Shown piece after piece: positions 1-7,226 of a stretch of 32,218 bases of DNA. Positions within the stretch are counted from its first letter, which is position 1. The number at the start of each line of letters is the position of its first letter. The notes under the pieces are model-generated. The model had not been told where the DNA came from, did not search any database, and saw nothing but the letters and a program-made list of their open reading frames with translations. The stretch spans positions 1 through 32,218 of the forward strand of contig JAZUFE010000033.1 in NCBI GenBank assembly GCA_045640525.1. The letters run 5' to 3'. Origin of the DNA: JAILLW01 sp045640525 (GTDB lineage Bacteria; Bacillota; Clostridia; Lachnospirales; Lachnospiraceae). The translations under genes and the position numbers were made by a program.

Positions 1-2
1 AT

Positions 3-1907
3 GAAAAAGCAGAGGAAAAAGCTAAAGAAGCCCAGAATGCTTATGACGCTGCCAGCGAAGCATATGCTATTATTCAGAGTGACTACGAGGCACAGTTGAA
101 GGTTGTAGAGGAAAAGGCTAATGCATTTAATGATGCTGTAACCGCAGCATCGGATTCAGCTGCTGAAGCCCGGGAAGAACTTGAGGCTGCCGTTGCGGCT
201 GCAGAAATATTAGGTGAACAGGTTAATGCTGCGAAAAGCGCTGCAGATGAAGCTAAGGAGAAAGCAGATGAAGCTAAGGCTGCTGCAGAGAAAGCCAAGA
301 CTACAGCAGAAGATTTAGCGTCTCAGGCAAATCAGACGGCCAAGGAAGATCAGGATAAGGCAGACGCAAGTGCAAAGACAGCCAAGGACGATCAGGATAA
401 GGCAGATGCAAGTGCAAAGACGGCAGCGGCAGATAAGAAGGCAGCAGATGAGGCTGTAGCGGCAGATAAGAAGGCAGCAGATGAAGCGCAGAAGAAAGCA
501 GATAACGCTGCAGATGCACAATATAAGTTAGATGATATTTCAGGAATGATATATCGTAATTATACTCACGATAATGGTGCTAAGGATTATGATAAAGCAG
601 CTGCACTCGTTCAATACTATTATACATTTGGTGCCGGTAAGAAGGAAGGAAAGTCAGTTGCTAGTGTTAAGTGGGAAGACTGGGATAAGAACTTTGTCTT
701 GGCTAATACGACATATTCAAAAGTAACGGCAACATTTGATGATGGAACTACAGAGAGTCAATGGGTAAGGTGCTACAAGAAGAAAAACTACGATATTAAA
801 GCCCAAAAGGATTCAGATTCTGAAACTCTTTTGACAGATGATGAGGTAGCAGCATGGTGTAAATCATATGATTCCAATACCAATGCGGCTGCTAAGAGAG
901 ATGCTGCTAAAGCTGAAAACAAGAGAGTATGGGAAGAGGCATACAAAAATGCCGGATCGGAAGCTTTGAAGACAGCAGAAGCAAGTGCAAAGACAGCCAA
1001 GGAAGATCAGGATAAGGCAGAAGCAAGTGCAAAGACGGCCAAGGAAGATCAGGATAAGGCAGATGAAAGCAAGACAAATGCTGAATCCTTAAATAATGAT
1101 CTTAGCGAGAAGGCTGCCGCATATGTCTCAGCAGCTGCAGCTTTGGAAGAAGCTTCTAAGAAGCAGGCTGCATATGAGACACTTGTGGGAGATTATAATG
1201 CAGCTAGCGAAAAAGTTAATACAGCCAAGGCTAATGTTGAAAGTCTCCAAGAAGCAATAGAAGCTTTGAAAAACAATAATGATGAGAATGCCGTTAAATC
1301 AGCGCTTAGTGCATTAGAGGGCAATCTTAAACTTGCTCAAGCTAAACTTGAAAAAGCTGAGGAAAACTTGACAAATATTAATAACAAGCTCGAAGATGCT
1401 GCCAAGAATTTGGCTGAAACAATCGACAGATTAACTCCTAAGCCGAATAACGGTGGAGATTACACAGGTGATGATACATCAAGTGATGATGGCGGTGCTA
1501 CTGCAGTACTTCCTACAGTTCGTCCTATTCCTTCAGGAACAGAAACAATTACAACTTTGACAACTGCTGAAGAAGATCCTAATGCAGAGGTTCTTGGCGC
1601 CAGAAGAAATACAAGAAGTGCTTCTAAAAAGGCTGCAACGGGTGTGGAGAAAGTTGCAGAGACTGAAAACGAAGAAATCGCAACAACAGGTTCTGATGTT
1701 ATCGTAGAAAAGGAAAAGGCTCCCGAAGTTGATAAAGAGAAAGAGACAGTTACCATCGAAGATGGTGAAGTTGCTCTTGCAGGTTCTCTTACAGAAGAAG
1801 AAAAGCAGGGAATGTCTTGGTGGTGGCTCCTCATTGTAGCTGCTTTAGGTGCTACGGGCGTTGCAATGTACAGAAGACATCTTGCCAAGAAGAAAGTTAC
1901 CAAATAA
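3..1907 (+). CDS. Coiled-coil, membrane-anchored surface protein (5' truncated by window edge)
   Basis: The reading frame is open from base 3, so the true start lies outside the window; an in-frame TTG at 96 is not a convincing start. The visible ~634 residues are mostly Ala/Lys/Glu/Asp-rich heptad-like coiled coil. Near-identical 14-residue blocks of the type TAKEDQDKADASAK occur in two places and bracket a non-helical, Tyr/Trp-rich segment (about 540-880 in DNA) that looks globular. The C-terminal part is a Pro/Thr/Glu-rich spacer with a VLGARR motif, then a hydrophobic helix (SWWWLLIVAALGATGVAMY) and a basic tail RRHLAKKK. That is a membrane anchor with the tail inside the cell; there is no LPxTG sortase motif. 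A surface adhesin, stalk or spacer role is inference. It is followed at once by a strong terminator. Confidence 0.8.
   Translation, partial: EKAEEKAKEAQNAYDAASEAYAIIQSDYEAQLKVVEEKANAFNDAVTAASDSAAEAREELEAAVAAAEILGEQVNAAKSAADEAKEKADEAKAAAEKAKTTAEDLASQANQTAKEDQDKADASAKTAKDDQDKADASAKTAAADKKAADEAVAADKKAADEAQKKADNAADAQYKLDDISGMIYRNYTHDNGAKDYDKAAALVQYYYTFGAGKKEGKSVASVKWEDWDKNFVLANTTYSKVTATFDDGTTESQWVRCYKKKNYDIKAQKDSDSETLLTDDEVAAWCKSYDSNTNAAAKRDAAKAENKRVWEEAYKNAGSEALKTAEASAKTAKEDQDKAEASAKTAKEDQDKADESKTNAESLNNDLSEKAAAYVSAAAALEEASKKQAAYETLVGDYNAASEKVNTAKANVESLQEAIEALKNNNDENAVKSALSALEGNLKLAQAKLEKAEENLTNINNKLEDAAKNLAETIDRLTPKPNNGGDYTGDDTSSDDGGATAVLPTVRPIPSGTETITTLTTAEEDPNAEVLGARRNTRSASKKAATGVEKVAETENEEIATTGSDVIVEKEKAPEVDKEKETVTIEDGEVALAGSLTEEEKQGMSWWWLLIVAALGATGVAMYRRHLAKKKVTK
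336..419 (+). repeat. Two tandem 42-bp coding repeats (first block)
   Basis: Two 42-bp units at 336-377 and 378-419 each encode a 14-residue block of the form TAK(E/D)DQDKADASAK. They are followed by two shorter repeats encoding ADKKAADEA(V/Q). A related block recurs at 993-1073. Confidence 0.85.
993..1073 (+). repeat. Two tandem coding repeats (second block, homologous to 336-419)
   Basis: The units at 993-1034 and 1035-1073 repeat the DQDKA module seen at 336-419, on the other side of the non-coiled insert. This suggests duplication of a coiled-coil segment around, or insertion of, the globular part. Confidence 0.85.
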
Positions 1908-1929
1908 GTAAACTAACACAATAGCGTTT

Positions 1930-1966
1930 AAGGGCACATCAATTTGATGTGCCCTTATTTTTTTAT
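1930..1966 (+). terminator. Rho-independent terminator of the surface-protein gene
   Basis: A perfect 12-bp stem (1930-1941 with 1945-1956) around a 3-nt loop is followed by an A and a run of T residues. It starts 22 bases after the stop codon. Confidence 0.92.
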
Positions 1967-1979
1967 ACGGCGAAATTAG

Positions 1980-2118
1980 TGTAATCACAATATTCGGTAT
2001 GCAGGAAGGTCGAGCAGCAGGAGCAAAAGAAGCTCTATCTGCCATAGGAATTGATGAGAAAGAGAAGGATATGTACCTTTCAATTTTGGCAGAAGCCGAT
2101 TGATATGGAATCATGGAT
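1980..2118 (+). pseudogene. Remnant of a C-terminal coding segment, repeat copy 1
   Basis: A frame running into a stop at 2101-2103 encodes a short tail that begins VITIFGMQEGRAAGAK and ends LSILAEAD. It has no ribosome site and sits directly behind a terminator. About 115 bp recurs almost unchanged at 2673-2787. The EGRAAGAKEA style resembles C-termini of Rpn/PD-(D/E)XK transposase-like proteins, but that assignment is a guess. I read it as the stranded 3' end of a lost gene. Confidence 0.55.
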
Positions 2119-2129
2119 TGTGTTATGAT
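2100..2129 (+). promoter_or_regulatory. Predicted sigma-A promoter for the PilZ gene
   Basis: TTGATA at 2100-2105 and TATGAT at 2124-2129 are separated by 18 bases. The predicted transcript would start about 23 bases before the PilZ ATG. The -35 box lies inside the repeated remnant and overlaps its stop codon. Confidence 0.55.
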
Positions 2130-2158
2130 TGTTTCATCATTATTTTGGAGGATTACCG

Positions 2159-2473
2159 ATGGAAGAGAGAAGACAAATTAACAGAGTTGAGTATAAGGCT
2201 AAGAGCGTAATTGTTCTGTGCGATACGCTTGAGAAGATATACGTGGAAGTTAAGAATGTAAGCCCACTTGGTATGGCGATTACATTGCCGGCCGGAAGCC
2301 CGGATATTCTGCATAAAGATATTATTATTGTGGCAGAGACACTTATTATGTATGCTTTGGTTAATCGTACGCAGAAGGAAGAAGACGGAACTGTTACAGT
2401 CGGAATTGAGGCCAAGAAATTCACACCTGAAGTTCTTGAGTATTTGTTCAACAGCATTGGTGGCGAAGAGTAA
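2159..2473 (+). CDS. Small stand-alone PilZ-domain protein (putative c-di-GMP receptor)
   Basis: This 104-residue protein is essentially one PilZ domain, a beta-barrel that binds cyclic di-GMP. The hallmark residues are present: an RxxxR element (R5-QIN-R9) at the N-terminus and NxSxxG (NVSPLG) about 30 residues later. I chose the ATG at 2159 because GGAGG at 2147-2151 lies 7 bases upstream; an upstream in-frame TTG at 2129 would overlap the predicted -10 box. It is monocistronic, with its own promoter and terminator. No GGDEF or EAL enzyme is in the window, so its output is unknown; motility or exopolysaccharide control is the usual role of the family. No extra domain is fused to it. Confidence 0.85.
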   Translation: MEERRQINRVEYKAKSVIVLCDTLEKIYVEVKNVSPLGMAITLPAGSPDILHKDIIIVAETLIMYALVNRTQKEEDGTVTVGIEAKKFTPEVLEYLFNSIGGEE

Positions 2474-2500
2474 GCTGCAAGTGAATTTGATGAAAAGTTA

Positions 2501-2531
2501 AGGGAATCCCGATTACAGGGATTCCTTTTTT
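2501..2531 (+). terminator. Rho-independent terminator of the PilZ gene
   Basis: An 8-bp perfect stem (2503-2510 with 2518-2525), extendable by a G-T and an A-T pair, encloses a GATTACA loop and runs into six T residues. Confidence 0.9.
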
Positions 2532-2638
2532 GCGTTATGGCAATTTGTGTAATTGTAAATTCTGAGCAATTCGTAAATCTTTATACTAATGACTATATTC
2601 GTCAAAATTACTACGCAACCAATTGTATACGAAGGCGA

Positions 2639-2787
2639 TGTAATCACAATATAAAGGTGTTTCTTAGTACAAGGAAGGACGAGCAGCAGGAGCAAAAGAA
2701 GCTCTATCTGCCATAGGAATTGATGAGAAAGAGAAGGATATGTGCCTTTCAATTTTGGCAGAAGCCGATTGATATGGGATTATGGAT
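2639..2787 (+). pseudogene. Remnant of a C-terminal coding segment, repeat copy 2
   Basis: Bases 2673-2787 match copy 1 with an offset of 669 bp and only a few differences (for example Tyr to Cys in the coded tail). The upstream motif encoding VITI is also shared, at 2639-2652 against 1980-1993. Here an extra 10 bp and a TAA stop break the frame between the two parts, so copy 2 is clearly non-functional. The two copies bracket the PilZ gene. Confidence 0.6.
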
Positions 2788-2816
2788 ATGATTAATCCTG
2801 AATAACTTAGATTTGC

Positions 2817-3119
2817 ACGGAGGAATTGGCGATTGTGACAATTCCTCCGTATGTTTAAAATGATTATTTTAAAAAGCACGTAGGAATTTTGAAAATCTCA
2901 TTTTCCTCCGTATATTATTCGGATATATCCTAAGTTATCGAGTAGAATAGGCATAGGAATGTTTAATAACTCTTTTTTTCTTCGTATTTCTTGCGAGAAT
3001 ATGACTAATATTTACTGAAATGATACGTAGGAAATCCCAAACGCGTTCTTTCCTCCGTATTTAAAAAAATAGGAAATTTCGAATACGTAGAAATCGAAGA
3101 AACGGTCATTTCCTACGTA
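2817..3119. repeat. Array of about five related imperfect hairpins
   Basis: Units start near 2817, 2878, 2952, 3023 and 3084 (spacing 61-74 bp). Each has a left arm like ACGTAGGAA and a right arm like TTTCCTCCGTAT around a 10-16 nt loop. Unit 1 (2817-2828 with 2839-2850) is a perfect 12-bp stem. Unit 4 (3023-3034 with 3049-3060) has 11 of 12 pairs. Unit 2 has 8 of 9. Unit 5 (3084-3094 with 3108-3119) has one bulge. Unit 3 is degenerate. Outside them, ATAACTTAG (2802-2810) and its complement (2930-2938) enclose units 1 and 2. I see no convincing gene in 2532-3297. The identity could be a REP/MITE-like element or a structured RNA; I cannot tell which. Confidence 0.7.
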
Positions 3120-3124
3120 AAATA

Positions 3125-3164
3125 CCAAAGCAAGCAATCCAAAGCAAGCAATCCAAAGCAAGCA
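3125..3164. repeat. Tandem 14-bp repeat, 2.9 copies
   Basis: The unit CCAAAGCAAGCAAT occurs at 3125-3138 and 3139-3152, with a 12-bp partial third copy at 3153-3164. It is non-coding and abuts the next hairpin. Confidence 0.9.
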
Positions 3165-3247
3165 CCCCACAGGATATCCTGTGGGGTTTGTATATAGGAG
3201 GCGGTGATTAACCGCCTCCTGCTTGATTTGTGCGCCTTGCTGCGCAC
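3164..3247. other. Three stacked perfect hairpins downstream of the ABC operon
   Basis: A 24-bp perfect palindrome at 3164-3187 is followed by a 10-bp stem with a 5-nt loop (3196-3205 with 3211-3220) and a 6-bp GC-rich stem (3230-3235 with 3242-3247). None has a long T run on either strand, so they are not textbook terminators. They probably still halt or process the minus-strand ABC transcript, or protect its 3' end. Confidence 0.65.
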
Positions 3248-3297
3248 GTCGTTGTATACGTTACCAAACTCTTACCGCAGTATGATATGTGATGTAC

Positions 3298-5115
3298 TTA
3301 CACCGCAATGTATGCACCGGCCTGGACGCGCCACATCTGGGCGTATTTGCCGTTCCTCTTAAGCAGCTCTTCGTGAGTTCCCATTTCAACGATTTGGCCG
3401 TTTTCAAGCATTATGATTCTGTCGGCAAGACGGGTCGTTGACAATCGATGTGAGATGAATATGACTGTCTTGTCTTTGGTAGCTTCAATCATGGCGTGAT
3501 TGAGTTGGTATTCGGCTATCGGATCGAGGGCACTTGAAGGTTCATCAAGTATCATCAGACCGGCCTTCTTATAGAACACACGTGATATGGCGAGTTTCTG
3601 GCTCTCACCTCCGGAGAGGTTAATGCCATCATCACGGAATTCAGTGGTAAGTGCCGTATCAAGGCCGTTAGGCATTCTTGTTACTCGGTCCCATAATCCG
3701 CTGTCGGTAAGTGACTGCTTGATTTCTTCGGTATCACTTCCTTCATCGATATTAAGAAGAATGTTCTCTTTGATGTTTCCGGCGAAAATTTGGAAATCCT
3801 GGAATACGGTTCCTATGGTGTTTCTGTATTTGGTAACATCGTACTTTCGTATATCTGTGCCGTCTACAAGAATTTCTCCTTCGCTGACATCGTAAAGACG
3901 CATGAGAAGCTTAACCAAAGTGGTCTTGCCGGCACCGTTATAACCGACGAGAGCTATCTTTTCACCGGGCTTGATAGAAAGCGAAAGATCCTTTAACTGG
4001 AGCTTGTCGGTATTCCCGTACCCAAACGATACATTCTTAAGTTCTATCGACTTGGCCTCTTTGGACGGTTCCAAAGCTTCGGAGCTTACAATAGTCGGTT
4101 CGTATGCTAAGAATTTACGTATCTTGCTTACATACAGACTTGTCTCACAAGCATAAGGATATACGTCTGTGAATACCCTAAGACTTTCTTTCAAATTGCC
4201 GAAAGAGTGGAACAATATGGCAATGGTACTGAAGGACAGAGCCTTTCTGACGGCTGCCTGAAATACCAAATATGTTATATAGAACACGTCACTGAACATG
4301 TTATTACATACATATTTCTTGATGAAACCAAGGTAGAATTTCTTCTTGGCGTACTTCTTCTCGACATCATATACTTCGTCATTGGCCTGCTCGAATCGCT
4401 TGAAGAGTATGTCCGAAACCTTGGGATTAAGTCTTATTTCTTTGGCGTAGTCACTCAAATAATAAATTCTTTTGACGTAATCACGTTTTCTGGTAGCCGG
4501 AATGCTTTCCAACCGAACCATGAAATTCATCTTGTTGTACAGTTTGTTAAAGATAAATGACAGGATAAACGATACAGCAACGAAAATAATTGAGATTTTG
4601 TCTCGCATAAGGAAGTATATGCCTACGCATATAAATACCGTAATTCCCGAAAGCGTATTCTGTATAAACATAATTACACGGTCAATCTGCTTATCGACTT
4701 CCGAAATGGCCATAACCTGGTCGTTGTAGAATTGCGGATCATCATAACAGGACAGGTCGAGATCCTTGGCCTTTTCGTAGAGCATTATTTTTATCTTTTC
4801 ACGAATTTTCGGCTTTTCTTTCTCACCGATATAATTGCCTACCCATACGGTAAATACCATTCCTACGGTAATTGCACCTGCGAGTATCAGAATGAAGGTT
4901 GCAACATCCTTGAAAGGGTAGTTAAATTCGGCAGCTTCCATAACATAACCGATACCTACGGTATGCTCGAAGAAAACCGAAAGCTGTCCCCTTATGGCAT
5001 CAAGTGCCATGAATATTATGTATGAGGGTGAGGCTATAAACATCAGTTTCATCAAAAACCAGTTGTTTGAAAAGACTTCCCTGACAGATTGTTTGGTCTT
5101 TTCCTTGTTATCCAT
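3298..5115 (-). CDS. ABC exporter half-transporter, fused permease-ATPase (second gene of pair)
   Basis: This 605-residue protein has an N-terminal exporter-type membrane domain with about six helices (clear ones near 20-40, 70-95, 150-190 and 255-290). A C-terminal ATPase follows, with Walker A GYNGAGKTT (K397), signature LSGGESQ, Walker B LMILDEPSSALD with the catalytic Glu intact, and the H-loop (FISHR). Its ATG overlaps the TAA of the upstream gene by one base (TAATG), and GGAGGTGG at 5123-5130 lies inside that gene, so translation is coupled. It most likely forms a heterodimer with the 5115-6947 product and exports a peptide, lipid or glycolipid. The substrate is unknown. Both partners share the motif SALDPIAEY, so they are close paralogs. 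Confidence 0.88.
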   Translation of the reverse strand: MDNKEKTKQSVREVFSNNWFLMKLMFIASPSYIIFMALDAIRGQLSVFFEHTVGIGYVMEAAEFNYPFKDVATFILILAGAITVGMVFTVWVGNYIGEKEKPKIREKIKIMLYEKAKDLDLSCYDDPQFYNDQVMAISEVDKQIDRVIMFIQNTLSGITVFICVGIYFLMRDKISIIFVAVSFILSFIFNKLYNKMNFMVRLESIPATRKRDYVKRIYYLSDYAKEIRLNPKVSDILFKRFEQANDEVYDVEKKYAKKKFYLGFIKKYVCNNMFSDVFYITYLVFQAAVRKALSFSTIAILFHSFGNLKESLRVFTDVYPYACETSLYVSKIRKFLAYEPTIVSSEALEPSKEAKSIELKNVSFGYGNTDKLQLKDLSLSIKPGEKIALVGYNGAGKTTLVKLLMRLYDVSEGEILVDGTDIRKYDVTKYRNTIGTVFQDFQIFAGNIKENILLNIDEGSDTEEIKQSLTDSGLWDRVTRMPNGLDTALTTEFRDDGINLSGGESQKLAISRVFYKKAGLMILDEPSSALDPIAEYQLNHAMIEATKDKTVIFISHRLSTTRLADRIIMLENGQIVEMGTHEELLKRNGKYAQMWRVQAGAYIAV

Positions 5116-6947
5116 TAAAATACCACCTCCGCTTCATTATCCAAAGCAAGATAGTTCATAGCCTGCTTTTTATACATCTGCGCATAGCTTTTGTTCAATT
5201 TCATAAGTTCCTGATGTGTTCCTTCTTCTATGAGGCGTCCTTGTTCCAACATGAATACCTTGTCGCAGTTCTTGACGGATGAGAGTCTGTGCGAGATGAA
5301 CATCATGGTATGGTTGACGCTTTCTTTCAATATGTTTTGGAACAAATCGTATTCAGCTATCGGATCGAGAGCACTTGAGGGCTCATCGAAAATTTTCATC
5401 GGTGCTTCGTGAATGAAGGTTCTTGCAACGGCTATCTTTTGGCTTTCACCACCTGAAAGAACAGCACCGTTTTCATCGAATTCCTTGGTCATTATATTGT
5501 CCATGCCATTCGGCAGAGCCATGACACGTTCGTAAACGCCTGCCTTTTTCAAGGCATCTTCGACAAGCTTGTTTTCATCGTCAAAACGTCTTCCCATAAG
5601 AACGTTTTCTTTGACACTCATTCCGAACATCTTGAAGTCCTGGAAGGTTGTGGCGAAGATTTCACGGTAAGCCCGCAGATTGTAGCATCTTATATCTTTA
5701 CCGTTATAAAGAATCGTACCTTCGGTAGGGTCGTACAGTCTCATGAGCAGTTTGATGATGGTGGTCTTGCCGGCGCCGTTATGTCCGACCAATGCTACAC
5801 ATTCACCTGCATTAATCATGAAAGACAGATCTTTAATGGTGTTTTCATCTTTATAAGAAAAAGATACATTTCGAAATTCAATACTGCCAAATTGAGGATC
5901 CGGAATCTCGCCATCCATATCTTCGGGTATTTCTTCCTTGTATTCCAAAAAGTTTCTGAAATTGTTGATAAACATACTGTTTTTGATGATTTCCATTATG
6001 TTTTCGAATACTCTTATCAGAATCCATGTCATGGCAACCATCAGACTTGTCATAATGGTAAGCTGCGCCAAAGTGATGGAACCGGTCACACGATTTCTGT
6101 AGATTGCATACAACAGCACTCCTTCGAAGATAACGGTGAACGTGAAGGTTATTCTGAAAAAGTCAAGTAACGCACATGAGAATGCGTATTTGATGGCCAC
6201 CAAAACGTTCTTGTTGGTAGCTTCGTGATACTGTTTTTTAAGCAATGCAAATACTTCCGAGAGTCTCAGTTCTTTGGCTCCGTCGGGTAAATACATAATT
6301 CGTGAAACATAGTTCAAAACCTTTTCGTTTGGAGCCTGCTCCTTGTAACGCATGAACTCGTACTTGTTCTTAATGTTGCCGAAGAGGAAATTACCAAGCA
6401 ACGGCGAAATAATGAACAGTATCGCATAGTGATCTATGTCGTACATAAGGTAGAAGACGGCAACCGCAGCCACAGAACCGATTACGGTTCCGAGTATACC
6501 TCTGATTATGGCAGTGATCTTTTCCTCGGCACCATCCATAGCCATGGTATAGCGATTGTAGAAATCAGGGTCTTCATAGCATTTGAGTTCTACATTTCTG
6601 GCTTTTGCGTACATCATTTTGTATATTCCGCCGAACAATCTGTTGGTTTGAAGCGGATAAACGACGTTTTCAACATAACTTGAGTAAATTCCGAAAGTAC
6701 AGAATATTGCCGCCGTTATCATGATGAAACCGAATATATGTCTAAAGCCCATGTTGTTGTCCAAATCTTCAACGATTTTTCGCATGAAAATGCCGTCGAA
6801 GTATACCCACTCAAAATATCCCGTAAACCACAGGAAGAAGGAGTGGATTACGATACTGTGGCTTATGCTGTAGCCAAGTTTCATGGCGTAGAAAGCATTT
6901 TTGACAGTATCTTTTAATGATAGTTTGTCTTTCTTTTCTTCTTTCAT
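5115..6947 (-). CDS. ABC exporter half-transporter, fused permease-ATPase (first gene of pair)
   Basis: This 610-residue protein has a six-helix membrane domain followed by an ATPase with Walker A GHNGAGKTT (K394), signature LSGGESQ, Walker B KIFDEPSSALD and the H-loop FISHR. All catalytic residues look intact, unlike the second ABC pair in the window (19373-22865). The ATG at 6947 has TTAGGA a few bases upstream. It leads a two-gene operon and is preceded by a leader with a terminator-like hairpin (6973-7002) and a near-consensus promoter (7075-7103). The operon is divergent from the acyltransferase/GT2-GH3 pair, so export of a product of that pair is a reasonable but untested idea. Confidence 0.88.
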   Translation of the reverse strand: MKEEKKDKLSLKDTVKNAFYAMKLGYSISHSIVIHSFFLWFTGYFEWVYFDGIFMRKIVEDLDNNMGFRHIFGFIMITAAIFCTFGIYSSYVENVVYPLQTNRLFGGIYKMMYAKARNVELKCYEDPDFYNRYTMAMDGAEEKITAIIRGILGTVIGSVAAVAVFYLMYDIDHYAILFIISPLLGNFLFGNIKNKYEFMRYKEQAPNEKVLNYVSRIMYLPDGAKELRLSEVFALLKKQYHEATNKNVLVAIKYAFSCALLDFFRITFTFTVIFEGVLLYAIYRNRVTGSITLAQLTIMTSLMVAMTWILIRVFENIMEIIKNSMFINNFRNFLEYKEEIPEDMDGEIPDPQFGSIEFRNVSFSYKDENTIKDLSFMINAGECVALVGHNGAGKTTIIKLLMRLYDPTEGTILYNGKDIRCYNLRAYREIFATTFQDFKMFGMSVKENVLMGRRFDDENKLVEDALKKAGVYERVMALPNGMDNIMTKEFDENGAVLSGGESQKIAVARTFIHEAPMKIFDEPSSALDPIAEYDLFQNILKESVNHTMMFISHRLSSVKNCDKVFMLEQGRLIEEGTHQELMKLNKSYAQMYKKQAMNYLALDNEAEVVF

Positions 6948-6972
6948 TTTCCTAACTCTCCCAAATTACAGT

Positions 6973-7002
6973 AAAAAATAACCACGGAAAATACCGTGGT
7001 TA
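6973..7002 (-). terminator. Terminator-like hairpin in the leader of the ABC operon (possible attenuator)
   Basis: On the minus strand a 9-bp perfect stem TAACCACGG/CCGTGGTTA (7002-6994 with 6987-6979) with a 6-nt loop is followed at once by six T residues (6978-6973). It lies about 26 bases upstream of the ABC start codon and downstream of the predicted promoter. It should therefore stop leader transcripts unless disrupted. Confidence 0.7.
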
Positions 7003-7028
7003 ATAATTGCAATCAAATGCTTCTTTCT

Positions 7029-7052
7029 TTAAAATTTATGTACATAAGTCAT
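7029..7052 (-). other. Possible leader peptide ORF (MTYVHKF)
   Basis: A 7-codon frame with ATG and TAA lies between the predicted promoter and the terminator hairpin. Its ribosome site is weak, so expression is doubtful. It is listed because short leader ORFs commonly control attenuators of this layout. Confidence 0.25.
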
Positions 7053-7074
7053 CCGTATCACACACGACTTTATC

Positions 7075-7103
7075 AGTTTAGTCATGATATATATTTTTGT
7101 CAA
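7075..7103 (-). promoter_or_regulatory. Predicted sigma-A promoter of the ABC operon
   Basis: On the minus strand TTGACA (7103-7098) and TAAACT (7080-7075) are separated by 17 bases. The predicted leader is about 120 nt long. Confidence 0.6.
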
Positions 7104-7182
7104 GCAGAAAATTTATTGCTGCGGGAACCGTATCTTTTCAGGGCGAAAAGGCGCAAAATATAGTGCGGTTTCTTTGGAACTG

Positions 7183-7191
7183 TGCTAAAAT
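7183..7191 (+). promoter_or_regulatory. Possible extended -10 promoter for the acyltransferase gene
   Basis: TGCTAAAAT is an extended -10 element 35 bases before the start codon; no good -35 box is visible. The rest of 7003-7182 holds the divergent ABC leader and promoter. Confidence 0.4.
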
Positions 7192-7226
7192 TTATTTGAT
7201 ATTTGGATAAATCGAAGGAGAGCATA

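Noticed and set aside
1460..1903. 147-codon minus-strand ORF inside the surface-protein gene
   Set aside because: It is antisense to the low-complexity C-terminal region, Ser-rich with no domain features, and arises from codon bias of the plus strand.
1815..1904. LPxTG sortase anchor
   Set aside because: The hydrophobic helix and basic tail are present but no LPxTG-like pentapeptide precedes them.
1845..2114. Minus-strand ORFs across the surface-protein terminator and the remnant repeat
   Set aside because: They span a strong terminator hairpin, have no ribosome site and are the shadow of the plus-strand remnant; the match at 2664-2879 only reflects the DNA repeat.
2129..2158. TTG start adding ten residues to the PilZ protein
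   Set aside because: It overlaps the predicted -10 box and lacks a ribosome site, whereas ATG 2159 has GGAGG at 7-base spacing.
2817..3119. Integron attC cassette array
   Set aside because: The stems lack the conserved RYYYAAC/GTTRRRY core sites, no cassette ORFs lie between them and there is no integrase gene.
3125..3164. CRISPR-like array
   Set aside because: The 14-bp units are contiguous with no spacers, and no cas gene is present.
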